From an uncultured Microscilla sp. (GTDB lineage: Bacteria; Bacteroidota; Bacteroidia; Cytophagales; Microscillaceae), in the NCBI RefSeq assembly GCF_947493425.1, contig NZ_CANLRP010000057.1:1-44255 (forward strand): DNA of 44,255 nucleotides, in the 5' to 3' direction. The notes beneath the pieces are model-generated. The model was not told where the DNA came from, made no database searches, and saw only the letters and a program-made list of their open reading frames with translations. This document shows positions 13,539 to 22,062 of the stretch, one piece after another. Within the stretch, counting starts at the first letter, position 1. Every line of letters begins with the position of its first letter. The translations under genes were made by a program, and so were the position numbers.

Positions 13539-16364
13539 ATGTTAAATGAATCATTATTGCAAAACTTTCCCCCTGCCAATGATAAAGATGTATTTGATAT
13601 TATTCAATTCATCAAAAAATCTCCTTTGGAAAAAAACTATTGGCGCATACTCAAAACACTTTATAAAAAAACGGAGACTTATTTTTTGGGTTTGTCTTCG
13701 CAGGAAAGCCATACTATAGACGCTGAGGCGACCAATAACCAATTGTTGATGTTGACCCACTTGATTTTTAAGATTGACCGTGTCAACCCCCAAGATGTAA
13801 AGAGCCCTTACCCCACCCACGCCACTTTGCGTTATATGAAACGCCGTGCCCGTAGATTTTTGCGCACCCTGGCGGTTCAACAGCCTCAATACTATTTCCA
13901 AATAGCCTCTAAATTGCTTGTTTTTCAGGCCGATAAGCCTACATTCAACTTAAGTTATCAATGGGTAATCGCCGATATTTTGTTGGGTAACTCTCATCGT
14001 GCTCACCAAAAAGGACATGGACAAGGCAAGTTTGTTTTTGATGGCAATCGTTACCATTTACACCATCGAGAAGAAGGGCAACCTGAGGTTTGGGATGGTC
14101 AACTCAACTTTTTGCAAGAGTTATTGATGAAAAACCTACCTTGGGAAATTTATGAATTTGTGGTGAAGATATTAGATCATCACCAAGCCACTCCTACCCA
14201 AGTAAGCGAAGAAGTACTGGAGAAGTTTTTCAATACTCCTTCACATTGGCTTAAGCGTACTGCTGCTGTTATGGCATACCAAACATTTTTGTTTCAGGGG
14301 GTAAAGCCCGCATTGTTTGCCGGCATGTGGTTGTATAGCGGTGCTACTATTCGCAAAAAAATAGATGAAACCGATGCCAATCGCCCCAATAAAGGCGCCA
14401 AGTGGTACAAAGACTATGGCAAACACTTGTTTAAATACAGTTTTAACGAATTGCGTGTGGGTAACAATGGCAAACGTATTGTAAAAGCGCTGGAGTTGGT
14501 ACAGCAAAAGTACGCTCAAGAGATTCAGCCCGATAGCATTTTGCCTATAGCCCCAGCTTTGCTTCAGTCTAACCACAAAGCACTGAATGATTTGGCATTG
14601 CAAGGAGCCGATTTTGCTCAGAGAAGCGATGCCCTCGAATGGCTGAAAGCTTTGGGTACCAATGCCAATGAACAGTTATATAAGCAGCTTGCCAAAAAAC
14701 TGATTACCAAGTTTACCCAACGCTACATGTATGCCCGAGACATTGAACCTTATGTATACAATACGTCGCCTTACGTAGCAGACTTTGGCTGGCGATTGTC
14801 TGATAAATTGTCTTGGGGTATTTATTCAATATGGAATAAACTCACTAACTATCAGCACAATAACCGCATCAAACGCGAATACTTTATCCATGCCATTACT
14901 ACTACAGCAGGAATCAATGCTTTTATGAATTATTATAGTGGCAATGGTTACTTAAACAATCTGCCTGAGTATATTCTGACCGACATTATCTCAGATGGAG
15001 ATAAAAGAGTCTACGATTTTCTGGTAAATCGTTTAAAGCTTGACTTTACTAAACAACCTATGTATCATTTTCAAAGGTTGGCAGCTTTTCCGGGAGATGT
15101 AAAGGAAGACATTTTAGCTGAAGCTTTGCAAAAGCTTAAAAATAAAGACTTGTTTAAAGACTATTGGATGGTTACGCAGGGCTTTTCGCAAATTGCCCGT
15201 AATGATTGGGCAATGGATGCTTTCTTTCGGCTTTTAGATGTTGCCAAAGTGTCTGATGCTGGGGCAAGCAACCTTTGTGGGCACGTGTTTAATTATGATA
15301 TTAAATTGGTGGATCGTTTGATGACATACATCAATGATTTACCCAAGAATAGCAATCGTAAAAGCTTGTTTGTAAAGCACTTGGCTGACAAGCTCAGCCG
15401 TGATGTAAACATTGGGGCACGTATACCTGCTGGGTTGATGGATGAAATCATGCAACAAATGGGTTTTGAGATGTTACTTACTCTAACTGCTACTGCCAAC
15501 GATCAGGCTTGGAAAAGCCTTAGCAAAGCAGTATACCAGCAATTATTGTATAAGCAGAACGAAATAGGTTTTTGGAAAAATATTTTGGAGCGGGTGCTCG
15601 ACGCTGAAAGCGAAACTTTGAGCAATCGCTTAATAGAGGATAAGGAGTTTTTTGAGCTTTTTCAACAACAAAAAGATGCCTCGGTACTCGAAATTAACCA
15701 TCCTTCTTTTGAGCAAGCATTATTGGGTTGGGTAAAAAACAACAAAGACCTGTTTGCTGTAGGTACAGCGCCTTTGCGAAGCTTGTGTTACCACAAATTG
15801 CCTTCATTGCGTCAGTGGGGGCTTGCCAAAGCTGCTGAGCTGGGTATGAGCATTATGTTTGGATTGCAACTGTTAGAGTCGGGCATTCCTGATACAATGG
15901 CTGCCGGACGTGCTTATTTCAATGGATTGGCAGCTGGTTCTGACGATGAAAGAGAAGCAGCCTTGGCTTTATGCGATAGCCCCAGCAAAGAGGTGCGCAC
16001 ATTTGGAATGGAATTTCTTGCGCAGCGCAAAGATCAACTCAAAGACCAACCCCAGGTACTGGCGTTTTTGTCTGAACACGCTGATGCTTTTGTACAAGCG
16101 TTTGTATCGCGTGAAATAAGCCAACAAGCACTTAACGAACCTTTTGTGACACGTTTTGACAAAGAAATTTTGCGGATGAAAAATCGTAGCCGTGAAGCAA
16201 AAGAACATACTAAAAAGAGGGTAGAAGAAACCTTGGCTGTAGATGCTCAAGTATTGAAGGAAGTGGCACGTTCGGGAGGCAAAACAGATGCAGAGTGGGC
16301 TATTGTACAATTGACCAAAAAGGCATTGGCAGGCGAAGAAATAGATGGTTTTGTTCTGGATTAA
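13539..16364 (+). CDS. Large alpha-helical (HEAT-like) protein of unknown function
   Basis: 941 residues, no signal peptide or membrane segment, so cytoplasmic. I do not recognise the family. The sequence reads as successive amphipathic helix pairs throughout, suggesting an alpha-solenoid of HEAT-like repeats. Notable features are a basic stretch Y-M-K-R-R-A-R-R-F-L-R (residues 99-109) and a distinctive G-H-G-Q-G-K-F segment leading to R-Y-H-L-H-H-R-E-E-G-Q-P-E-V-W-D (159-186). A charged, lysine/arginine-rich coiled segment lies near the C-terminus (about 880-905). No nuclease, helicase, ATPase, polymerase or metal-ion (MIDAS) motif is visible. The start is fixed by the strong Shine-Dalgarno sequence 4 nt upstream. 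The gene follows the hairpin array on the same strand with only the structured leader between, so I infer the protein may bind those RNAs. A ring-shaped helical RNA-binding protein such as the TROVE/Ro type is a functional analogy only, because no von Willebrand domain is present. Confidence 0.75.
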   Translation: MLNESLLQNFPPANDKDVFDIIQFIKKSPLEKNYWRILKTLYKKTETYFLGLSSQESHTIDAEATNNQLLMLTHLIFKIDRVNPQDVKSPYPTHATLRYMKRRARRFLRTLAVQQPQYYFQIASKLLVFQADKPTFNLSYQWVIADILLGNSHRAHQKGHGQGKFVFDGNRYHLHHREEGQPEVWDGQLNFLQELLMKNLPWEIYEFVVKILDHHQATPTQVSEEVLEKFFNTPSHWLKRTAAVMAYQTFLFQGVKPALFAGMWLYSGATIRKKIDETDANRPNKGAKWYKDYGKHLFKYSFNELRVGNNGKRIVKALELVQQKYAQEIQPDSILPIAPALLQSNHKALNDLALQGADFAQRSDALEWLKALGTNANEQLYKQLAKKLITKFTQRYMYARDIEPYVYNTSPYVADFGWRLSDKLSWGIYSIWNKLTNYQHNNRIKREYFIHAITTTAGINAFMNYYSGNGYLNNLPEYILTDIISDGDKRVYDFLVNRLKLDFTKQPMYHFQRLAAFPGDVKEDILAEALQKLKNKDLFKDYWMVTQGFSQIARNDWAMDAFFRLLDVAKVSDAGASNLCGHVFNYDIKLVDRLMTYINDLPKNSNRKSLFVKHLADKLSRDVNIGARIPAGLMDEIMQQMGFEMLLTLTATANDQAWKSLSKAVYQQLLYKQNEIGFWKNILERVLDAESETLSNRLIEDKEFFELFQQQKDASVLEINHPSFEQALLGWVKNNKDLFAVGTAPLRSLCYHKLPSLRQWGLAKAAELGMSIMFGLQLLESGIPDTMAAGRAYFNGLAAGSDDEREAALALCDSPSKEVRTFGMEFLAQRKDQLKDQPQVLAFLSEHADAFVQAFVSREISQQALNEPFVTRFDKEILRMKNRSREAKEHTKKRVEETLAVDAQVLKEVARSGGKTDAEWAIVQLTKKALAGEEIDGFVLD

Positions 16365-16600
16365 TTAAATGCTTGAAATTTAACTGCAATAGTCCATAGC
16401 TGATTCGAGTAAATATTCACCTTGTTAAATCCTGTAAACCAGTATCTTATATTAAGATTATTTACTCACTTTATTTTCAAAAGTGTGTCGGTTTTACGCC
16501 TAAATACCCAATTAAATAGCTTTTAAATTCATAAATAACTGATAACCAACTTTGACTAAAATCACTGCGGAGTATTGTTAACAGTTGCCCTAAATAAAAA

Positions 16601-16634
16601 ATCCCCTCGTTTGAAAATATTCAAGTGAGGGGAT
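16601..16634. terminator. Bidirectional terminator
   Basis: Stem ATCCCCTC/GAGGGGAT with an inner TTGA/TCAA pairing, preceded by an A run and followed by T-rich DNA. It lies between the convergent 941-residue gene and the small zinc-ribbon gene and suits both. Confidence 0.7.
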
Positions 16635-16714
16635 TTGTATTATATTTAGATATGAGTTGTGTCGAATACAATGTGTTCTGTAGGTTATCAAAAATTAACT
16701 TTTGTAACACTGGC

Positions 16715-16909
16715 TTAATTTTCTACATCTACCCAAATGTTGGTAGTAAATTTGGCGGTTTGAGTTTTGCCACAGCGGGTACAGGTTCTTTTCAAACTAT
16801 TTCCTTCCCAGTCATGTCCCCAAATTCGGCAGGCAAAATGCTTTGATTTTATCTTGTCTGCCTGAAACTCCTTTAAGTTCTCGTTCTCAGGTGTTTGATG
16901 CTCTGTCAT
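16715..16909 (-). CDS. Small zinc-ribbon protein (DUF1660-like)
   Basis: 64 residues. After a charged N-terminal region it has F-A-C-R-I-W-G-H-D-W followed by R-T-C-T-R-C-G-K-T-Q. The C...H and C-x-x-C spacing suggests a single zinc ribbon. The C-x-I-W-G-H-D-W...C-x-R-C-G-K pattern resembles DUF1660, a small protein often found in phages and prophages. No other phage gene is present. The function is unknown, and it could bind nucleic acid or protein. It is convergent with the 941-residue gene and ends before a shared terminator. Confidence 0.65.
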   Translation of the reverse strand: MTEHQTPENENLKEFQADKIKSKHFACRIWGHDWEGNSLKRTCTRCGKTQTAKFTTNIWVDVEN

Positions 16910-17326
16910 AATTGTTTAATTAACGTGTTCGTGTGTCATTACTGCTTTTTTAAGAAGTACGGTTATTTTCTAAAAAAAGTTAGATGATTCACCCAATACA
17001 CAAAATATTATTTTCGTCTATGTTTCCTCGTAAATCACTCATGTTAAATTTACTTTCGTGCGCTGGGTCAATCTTTAAATTTAATAAAAAAATCAAATAC
17101 TTAAGCAGCGGGTGTAAGACATTTTTTAATAATGCATATTTTAATTTGCTGTTACTGACCACCAGTTACTTGTATTATTTCTGGTTTTGCTCATAAATAT
17201 CCTGCCAGACAAATGTCAATGGATAAGCGGAAAATACTGCGGGTAAAGTAAAAACTTTGAGTTTGACGCGTATTTGCTATGGTGGCTAAGTAAGTTTTGG
17301 GCAGGTTTGTCACACAACACCCTAAG

Positions 17327-17486
17327 CTAAGGAACGATGCAAAAATAAAGTTCTATAGTTTAAGGAAATATTTTTTGGTCAGGCGAGGTCAAAAAACGCG
17401 GCATAGCCATGGCAAGTTTTTTTAACGAAGCATGTCCAAAAAAGATGAGGTTAAGAATGTAAATTTATTTTGACACCGTTCCTAAG
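17327..17486. repeat. MITE-like element with imperfect terminal inverted repeats
   Basis: The left end CTAAGGAACGATG...AAATAAAG (17327-17352) is the imperfect inverse of the right end ending CGTTCCTAAG (17461-17486), with roughly 20 of 26 positions matching. The right end recurs at 36588-36616 with 4 differences in 29 bases. The interior has short palindromes (GCATAGCCATGGC). It looks like a non-autonomous mobile repeat. Confidence 0.5.
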
Positions 17487-17613
17487 CATAATTACAGACG
17501 AAGTGTGAATCCCTTTTTCAAACTTAAAGCCTCTGTTATATCAAAAAGTTCAAGTGAATTGTTTGAAAAAAAATGACTATGTGCTATGATAAAAATCATT
17601 TTACACCCCGATT

Positions 17614-17645
17614 TTTGACTTCATATTTGTGGCTTTCTAAATTTG
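17614..17645 (+). promoter_or_regulatory. Promoter candidate for the U32/ferredoxin operon
   Basis: TTTG (17614-17617), 20 nt, TAAATTTG (17638-17645), matching the Bacteroidota consensus. The -7 element ends only 6 nt before the ATG at 17652, so the transcript would be almost leaderless. That makes this call tentative. Confidence 0.35.
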
Positions 17646-17651
17646 TAATTG

Positions 17652-18890
17652 ATGATAGAGCAGCAAATAGAACTCATGGCTCCGGCAGGGTCATTTGAAG
17701 CGTTGATGGCCGCCATTCAGGCAGGTGCCAATTCGGTATATTTTGGGGTAGATCAGCTCAATATGCGCGCCCGTGCCACTATGAATTTTACCTTGGATGA
17801 TTTGGGTAAAATTGCTGAAATATGCCAACAATACAACGTCAAAACCTACCTTACCCTCAATACCATTATCTATGATCATGACTTGTCGTTGTTTAAACGC
17901 ATTGTACAAGAGGTAAAAAAACATAATATTACAGCCATCATTGCCAGCGATCAGGCGGTAATTAGTTATGCCCACTCTCAGGGGGTAGAGGTACACATCT
18001 CTACCCAAACCAATATTACAAACATAGAGTCTGTAAAGTTTTTTGCCCACTTTGCCGATGTGATGGTGTTGGCACGTGAGCTAAGCCTCAAGCAAGTAAA
18101 AGCGATAGCAGACGCAGTGAAAAAAGAACAAATCACCGGACCTTCAGGTAAGTTGGTCGCGCTCGAAGTATTTGCACATGGAGCTTTGTGTATGGCGGTG
18201 TCGGGCAAGTGTTATTTGAGCTTGCATACCCACAACTCATCGGCAAACCGAGGGGCTTGTATTCAAAACTGTCGCCGTACTTATACTGTTATCGACAAAG
18301 AGGAAGGATTTGAATTTGATATTGACAATGAGTTTATTATGTCGCCCAAAGACTTGTGTACTATAGATTTTTTAGATCAATTATTGGGTACAGGGATCAA
18401 TGTACTGAAAATAGAAGGCAGAGGGCGGGCACCCGAATATGTAAAAACCGTGATTGCTTGTTATCGCGAAGCCATAGACGCTTACCAGGCAGGTACTTAT
18501 ACTTCTGCCAGGATAGAAGGCTGGATGAAGCGTTTGCACAATGTGTACAACCGAGGCTTTTGGGGAGGGTATTACCTGGGGCAAAAATTAGGGGAGTGGA
18601 CAGATACGAGTGGCTCGAAGGCACGCCAAAAAAAGGTGTACTTAGGTAAAGGCGTGCATTATTTTTCTAACCTACAAGTGGGAGAGTTTAAGATAGAGGC
18701 TCAATCATTGAAAAAAGGTGACCAAATACTCATTACCGGACAAACTACCGGAGTGATTGAGACAAGTGTATATGAAATAAGGGTAAACAATGCCATAGTA
18801 GACGAAGCCAAACGAGGTGAAGCTTGCTCGTTTAAGGTCGCAGCCAAAATTCGTCCATCAGATAAGTTATATAAGGTAGTAGAGGTGTAA
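17652..18890 (+). CDS. U32 peptidase-family protein (tRNA/rRNA hydroxylation type)
   Basis: 412 residues. It begins with the family's M-A-P-A-G-S-F-E-A-L-x-A-A-I-Q-A-G-A motif and carries the U32 signature E-V-F-A-H-G-A-L-C-M-A-V-S-G-K-C-Y-L-S at 172-190, followed by R-G-A-C-I-Q-N-C-R (200-208) with conserved cysteines. The family is named as a peptidase, but characterised members (TrhP/YegQ, RlhA/YdcP) are needed for hydroxylation of tRNA U34 or of 23S rRNA, in some cases with iron-sulfur involvement. The length and the neighbouring ferredoxin fit a TrhP-like role better than proteolysis, though which RNA is modified is not decided. The ATG at 17652 is chosen over the TTG immediately before it. 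Confidence 0.85.
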   Translation: MIEQQIELMAPAGSFEALMAAIQAGANSVYFGVDQLNMRARATMNFTLDDLGKIAEICQQYNVKTYLTLNTIIYDHDLSLFKRIVQEVKKHNITAIIASDQAVISYAHSQGVEVHISTQTNITNIESVKFFAHFADVMVLARELSLKQVKAIADAVKKEQITGPSGKLVALEVFAHGALCMAVSGKCYLSLHTHNSSANRGACIQNCRRTYTVIDKEEGFEFDIDNEFIMSPKDLCTIDFLDQLLGTGINVLKIEGRGRAPEYVKTVIACYREAIDAYQAGTYTSARIEGWMKRLHNVYNRGFWGGYYLGQKLGEWTDTSGSKARQKKVYLGKGVHYFSNLQVGEFKIEAQSLKKGDQILITGQTTGVIETSVYEIRVNNAIVDEAKRGEACSFKVAAKIRPSDKLYKVVEV

Positions 18891-18906
18891 ACAAACTTGA
18901 AAGGTC

Positions 18907-19134
18907 ATGGTTACAATTACCCAACAACGACACAAATGCATTGGTTGCCATTATTGCGTAGAGCTGGCCTATGACCGCTGGCGTATGTCGAAAAAAGATG
19001 GTAAGAGTGTGTTGTTAGGTGCGACCGAAAAAAAAGGGTTTTATACGGTGAGGGTAGGAGACGAAGAACTAGACGACAACCTAAAAGCAGCGGAGGCTTG
19101 CCCAGTAAAAATCATTCAGGTGCGGCAACGATAA
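18907..19134 (+). CDS. [4Fe-4S] ferredoxin
   Basis: 75 residues with C-I-G-C-H-Y-C (Cys11, Cys14, Cys17) and the closing Cys65 in A-C-P-V, the ligands of a single [4Fe-4S] cluster. It is a small soluble electron carrier. It starts 16 bp after the U32 gene on the same strand and shares its terminator, so it probably supplies electrons to, or forms part of, the same RNA-hydroxylation function. That partnership is inferred from position. Confidence 0.88.
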   Translation: MVTITQQRHKCIGCHYCVELAYDRWRMSKKDGKSVLLGATEKKGFYTVRVGDEELDDNLKAAEACPVKIIQVRQR

Positions 19135-19151
19135 ATATGATTGCCGCACCT
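19118..19151 (+). terminator. Terminator overlapping the ferredoxin stop
   Basis: Perfect 11-bp stem AGGTGCGGCAA/TTGCCGCACCT with a 12-nt loop. The left arm encodes the last residues of the ferredoxin. There is no long T run. Confidence 0.65.
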
Positions 19152-19746
19152 ATAGTTAGATGTAATGCTCCGAGAATATTTATTAGTTTTGCTTTCGTTT
19201 TGTTATATGAATACTCAAAACTTACACCTTTTTTTATGAAAAATGCTTTTACCAGATAAATTTTCAAACAAAAAAATGAGTTATTTGTTTACTCCCTGTA
19301 AACAGTATATTATTTTGTAAAACAACTTTTATAGTATACTATATTTGGTTGTTCAAAGGCCGTCAAATCTGCTTTAACCCCATTAAAAACCTCTCTTTAT
19401 TTTACTACTAACCAATTAGTTATACTTTTTGCAACTGATTGCCAGAGTGATACTTAGGCTTTGGCAAAGACTTGTTTTTTGTTCATTCTACCCTGTATGA
19501 GTTCACTCATGATATTGCCAGTACTAAGCGACACTCCATAAAACGCATTCCTTTTAAAATATTGGGATTTATTCGATTTTTTGCGTATAAATCAAAATAA
19601 TATATGGATTTGTTATGTATGTACTTGTTTATGTTCTGGATAGGTGTATTAAAAAACAAGTGCATAAATTTGCTTCATCCCGATAAGTTACTACTTTCGC
19701 ATCATTCAATTATATTACGCACAATACTTAAATACACTTATTTACG
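19152..19746. other. Upstream region of the secreted protease
   Basis: About 600 bp of AT-rich spacer without an ORF or RNA gene that I can support. It contains the promoter at 19669-19699. Confidence 0.5.
19669..19699 (+). promoter_or_regulatory. Promoter of the secreted protease gene
   Basis: TTTG (19669-19672), 19 nt, TACTTTCG (19692-19699). It differs from the Bacteroidota consensus TAnnTTTG at one position, with ideal spacing. The ATG lies 47 bp downstream. Confidence 0.55.
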
Positions 19747-21981
19747 ATGAAAGTTAATCAATTTTGGGCAAAATCGATCAGTTCGGTTTTGTCCACCATT
19801 TTGCTTGTCTTATTTGCAAATCTTCAAGCATGGTCGCAAACCCCCCTAAACGATTTGGTAGAAAAAGTAAACTTCAAGTTTGATAGTAAATCCCGTACTA
19901 TGGGCAACTCATGGAAAGACGTGCAGTTGCCCACAAATGCGATTTATGGGCGTTTTATTATTTCTAAGGCTAACCTTGGGAAGTATAGCAAAGTTATTTT
20001 CACCTCTTACAAAGATGGACAACAGCAAGTTTTGACTGGTGGACAGCTAAGAGAGTGGGGCAACTCTAGTGCTTATTTTAATGGTAACCAATTAAGCGTA
20101 CAGGTTATTCAAGACTCACGTGATAAAGGGCATGTTTTTCTTGAAATGGAGCAAATGATTGTGGGTTATCCTACCCGTGGCATCAAGTCGCAATGTGGTA
20201 GTACCGACGATCGCATACCTTCAAACGATGCTGCAGTTGGTCGTATTGTACCAGTAGGATGTACAGGGTGGTTAATTACCAATGGTAAAATGGTAACAGC
20301 GGGTCACTGTACAGGTTCAAGCGCCCAAATACTGGAGTTCAATGTGCCTGCGTCTAACTCTAACGGCTCTATTGTACACCCTCCAGTAAAAGATCAATAC
20401 CCTCTTTTGGCTTCTTCACTGCAAACTGGTTATCCGTCTGAAGACTGGGCGGTATACAACTTAGGTACCAACTCTGAAACTGGTTTAACAGCATTGGCAG
20501 CTCAAAACAAGTCTTTCAACGTGGTACAAACTAATGCTGCAAACACGATCAGAATTACTGGTTTTGGAGTAGAAAAAAGCAGTAACAACCCTTATAACCC
20601 TACAAGAAACCAAACCCAACAAACCCATACCGGACCTTTTTCGAGCGCTACTGGTACTAAATTGTACTATGCCACGGATACTGAGGGTGGTAACTCTGGT
20701 TCGCCTGTAATTGATGAGGCTACTGGTAACGCGATTGGTGTACACACCCACGGAGGTTGCTCTACAGGTTCCAATAGCGGAACAAATGCGCAGTTACAAA
20801 GCTTTTGGAATGCAATGGGGCTTGGTGACGGCAACCCTGACCCTGGTACTTACTGTGTATCTAAAGGAAACAACGTAAGCGACGAATATATTAGTAAAGT
20901 AGTATTTGGCAGCATCAACAAAAGCTCAGATGGTGGCAATGGCTATTCTAATTTCACGACTACAAGTACCGATGTAGCGCTTAACTCTACCACTACGATT
21001 TCTATTACCCCTACCTGGACAGGTACAAAGTACAATGAAGCCTACAGTGTATGGATTGATTTTAACCAAGATGGCGATTTTGGTGATGCTGGTGAGCAAG
21101 TATTTACCAAGGCAGCAAGCCAAGTTACTCCTGTAACTGGTAATATTACTATTCCGGCGAATGCCAAAAAGGGAACTACCCGTATGCGTGTATCAATGAA
21201 ATACAATGCAATACCCACTTCTTGCGAAACTTTTACTTATGGCGAAGTAGAAGACTACACCGTAAATATTACTACTGGGACTCCCCCTGCACCTACTTAC
21301 TGTGCTTCTAAAGGTAATAATGTGAGCGACGAATATATTAGTAAGGTAGTATTTGGTAGTATCAACAATAGCTCTGATGGAAGCAATGGTTACACCGATT
21401 TTACTTCTACGTCTACCTCGATAGCTCCTGGCAGCAGTGCTACAATTACTATTACCCCTACCTGGACAGGTACTGTATACAGCGAAGGTTACAGCGTATG
21501 GATTGATTTTAACCGTGATGGTGACTTTACTGATGCTGGCGAGCAAGTATTTACCCAGTCGGCTACCCAAAGTACGTCTGTATCTGGCACAATTAGTATT
21601 CCTGCTTCGGCTACTACTGGCGCTACTCGTATGCGTGTATCAATGAAATACAATGCAGTGCCTACTTCTTGCGAAAACTTTACTTATGGCGAGGTAGAAG
21701 ACTATACGGTAAACATTGGTGGAGCTTCGGTAGAAAGTGTGGCTAAAAATTTACCTGCCGAAACTGTAGTATTGTATCCAAGTCCTGCCAAATCGGGGCA
21801 AAACATCAATATGAGAAGCAACCAGGCTGGGCAAGTATATACTGTAATGTCTGCCTTGGGGCGTGTAGTGTTGAGCGGCAAAGTATCAGATAGCAACTTC
21901 CAGATCAATACTTCTAAACTGGGTAAAGGTTTGTACATCTTACGTGTGGGCAAGTCTACCAGAAAATTCTTGATTGACTAG
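19747..21981 (+). CDS. Secreted trypsin-like serine protease with two GEVED repeats and T9SS tail
   Basis: 744 residues. A signal peptide ends near residue 30 (A-W-S-Q). The protease domain (about 150-360) has the triad His187 (T-A-G-H-C), Asp233 (S-E-D-W-A-V-Y) and Ser317 (G-G-N-S-G-S-P). Two GEVED modules (369-507 and 518-656) each start Y-C, contain V-W-I-D-F-N-x-D-G-D-F and end G-E-V-E-D-Y-T-V-N-I. The C-terminal T9SS type A sorting domain (about 672-744) starts V-L-Y-P-S-P and ends in a basic F-L-I-D. The protein should cross the outer membrane through the Por/T9SS system and be released or attached to the surface, probably to digest protein. It has its own promoter and terminator and looks monocistronic. 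Confidence 0.9.
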   Translation: MKVNQFWAKSISSVLSTILLVLFANLQAWSQTPLNDLVEKVNFKFDSKSRTMGNSWKDVQLPTNAIYGRFIISKANLGKYSKVIFTSYKDGQQQVLTGGQLREWGNSSAYFNGNQLSVQVIQDSRDKGHVFLEMEQMIVGYPTRGIKSQCGSTDDRIPSNDAAVGRIVPVGCTGWLITNGKMVTAGHCTGSSAQILEFNVPASNSNGSIVHPPVKDQYPLLASSLQTGYPSEDWAVYNLGTNSETGLTALAAQNKSFNVVQTNAANTIRITGFGVEKSSNNPYNPTRNQTQQTHTGPFSSATGTKLYYATDTEGGNSGSPVIDEATGNAIGVHTHGGCSTGSNSGTNAQLQSFWNAMGLGDGNPDPGTYCVSKGNNVSDEYISKVVFGSINKSSDGGNGYSNFTTTSTDVALNSTTTISITPTWTGTKYNEAYSVWIDFNQDGDFGDAGEQVFTKAASQVTPVTGNITIPANAKKGTTRMRVSMKYNAIPTSCETFTYGEVEDYTVNITTGTPPAPTYCASKGNNVSDEYISKVVFGSINNSSDGSNGYTDFTSTSTSIAPGSSATITITPTWTGTVYSEGYSVWIDFNRDGDFTDAGEQVFTQSATQSTSVSGTISIPASATTGATRMRVSMKYNAVPTSCENFTYGEVEDYTVNIGGASVESVAKNLPAETVVLYPSPAKSGQNINMRSNQAGQVYTVMSALGRVVLSGKVSDSNFQINTSKLGKGLYILRVGKSTRKFLID
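20851..21714 (+). repeat. Internal tandem duplication encoding the GEVED modules
   Basis: 20851-21267 and 21298-21714 are homologous at the DNA level with a 447-bp offset. They share long stretches (for example GAGCGACGAATATATTAGTA) including synonymous positions, so the duplication is fairly recent or kept similar by recombination. Confidence 0.8.
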
Positions 21982-22029
21982 TTTCAAGTCATTAGCTGCA
22001 AGCTACAAGTGGCTTAAAACACTTAAAGT

Positions 22030-22062
22030 ACAAGGTTGCTTCTACAACAGAGGCAACCTTGT
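22030..22062 (+). terminator. Terminator of the protease gene
   Basis: Perfect 10-bp stem ACAAGGTTGC/GCAACCTTGT with a 13-nt loop, 49 bp after the stop. There is no clear T run. Confidence 0.6.

Larger units (their letters stand above)
16910..17651. other. Spacer with a MITE-like inverted-repeat element
   Basis: About 740 bp without a convincing gene. It contains the terminal-inverted-repeat element at 17327-17486 and a promoter candidate at 17614-17645. A 70-codon plus-strand frame (16984-17196) is low-complexity and hydrophobic, with no family resemblance. Confidence 0.5.

Noticed and set aside
16984..17196. 70-codon plus-strand ORF
   Set aside because: Composition matches random AT-rich DNA, with no start context or recognisable domain.
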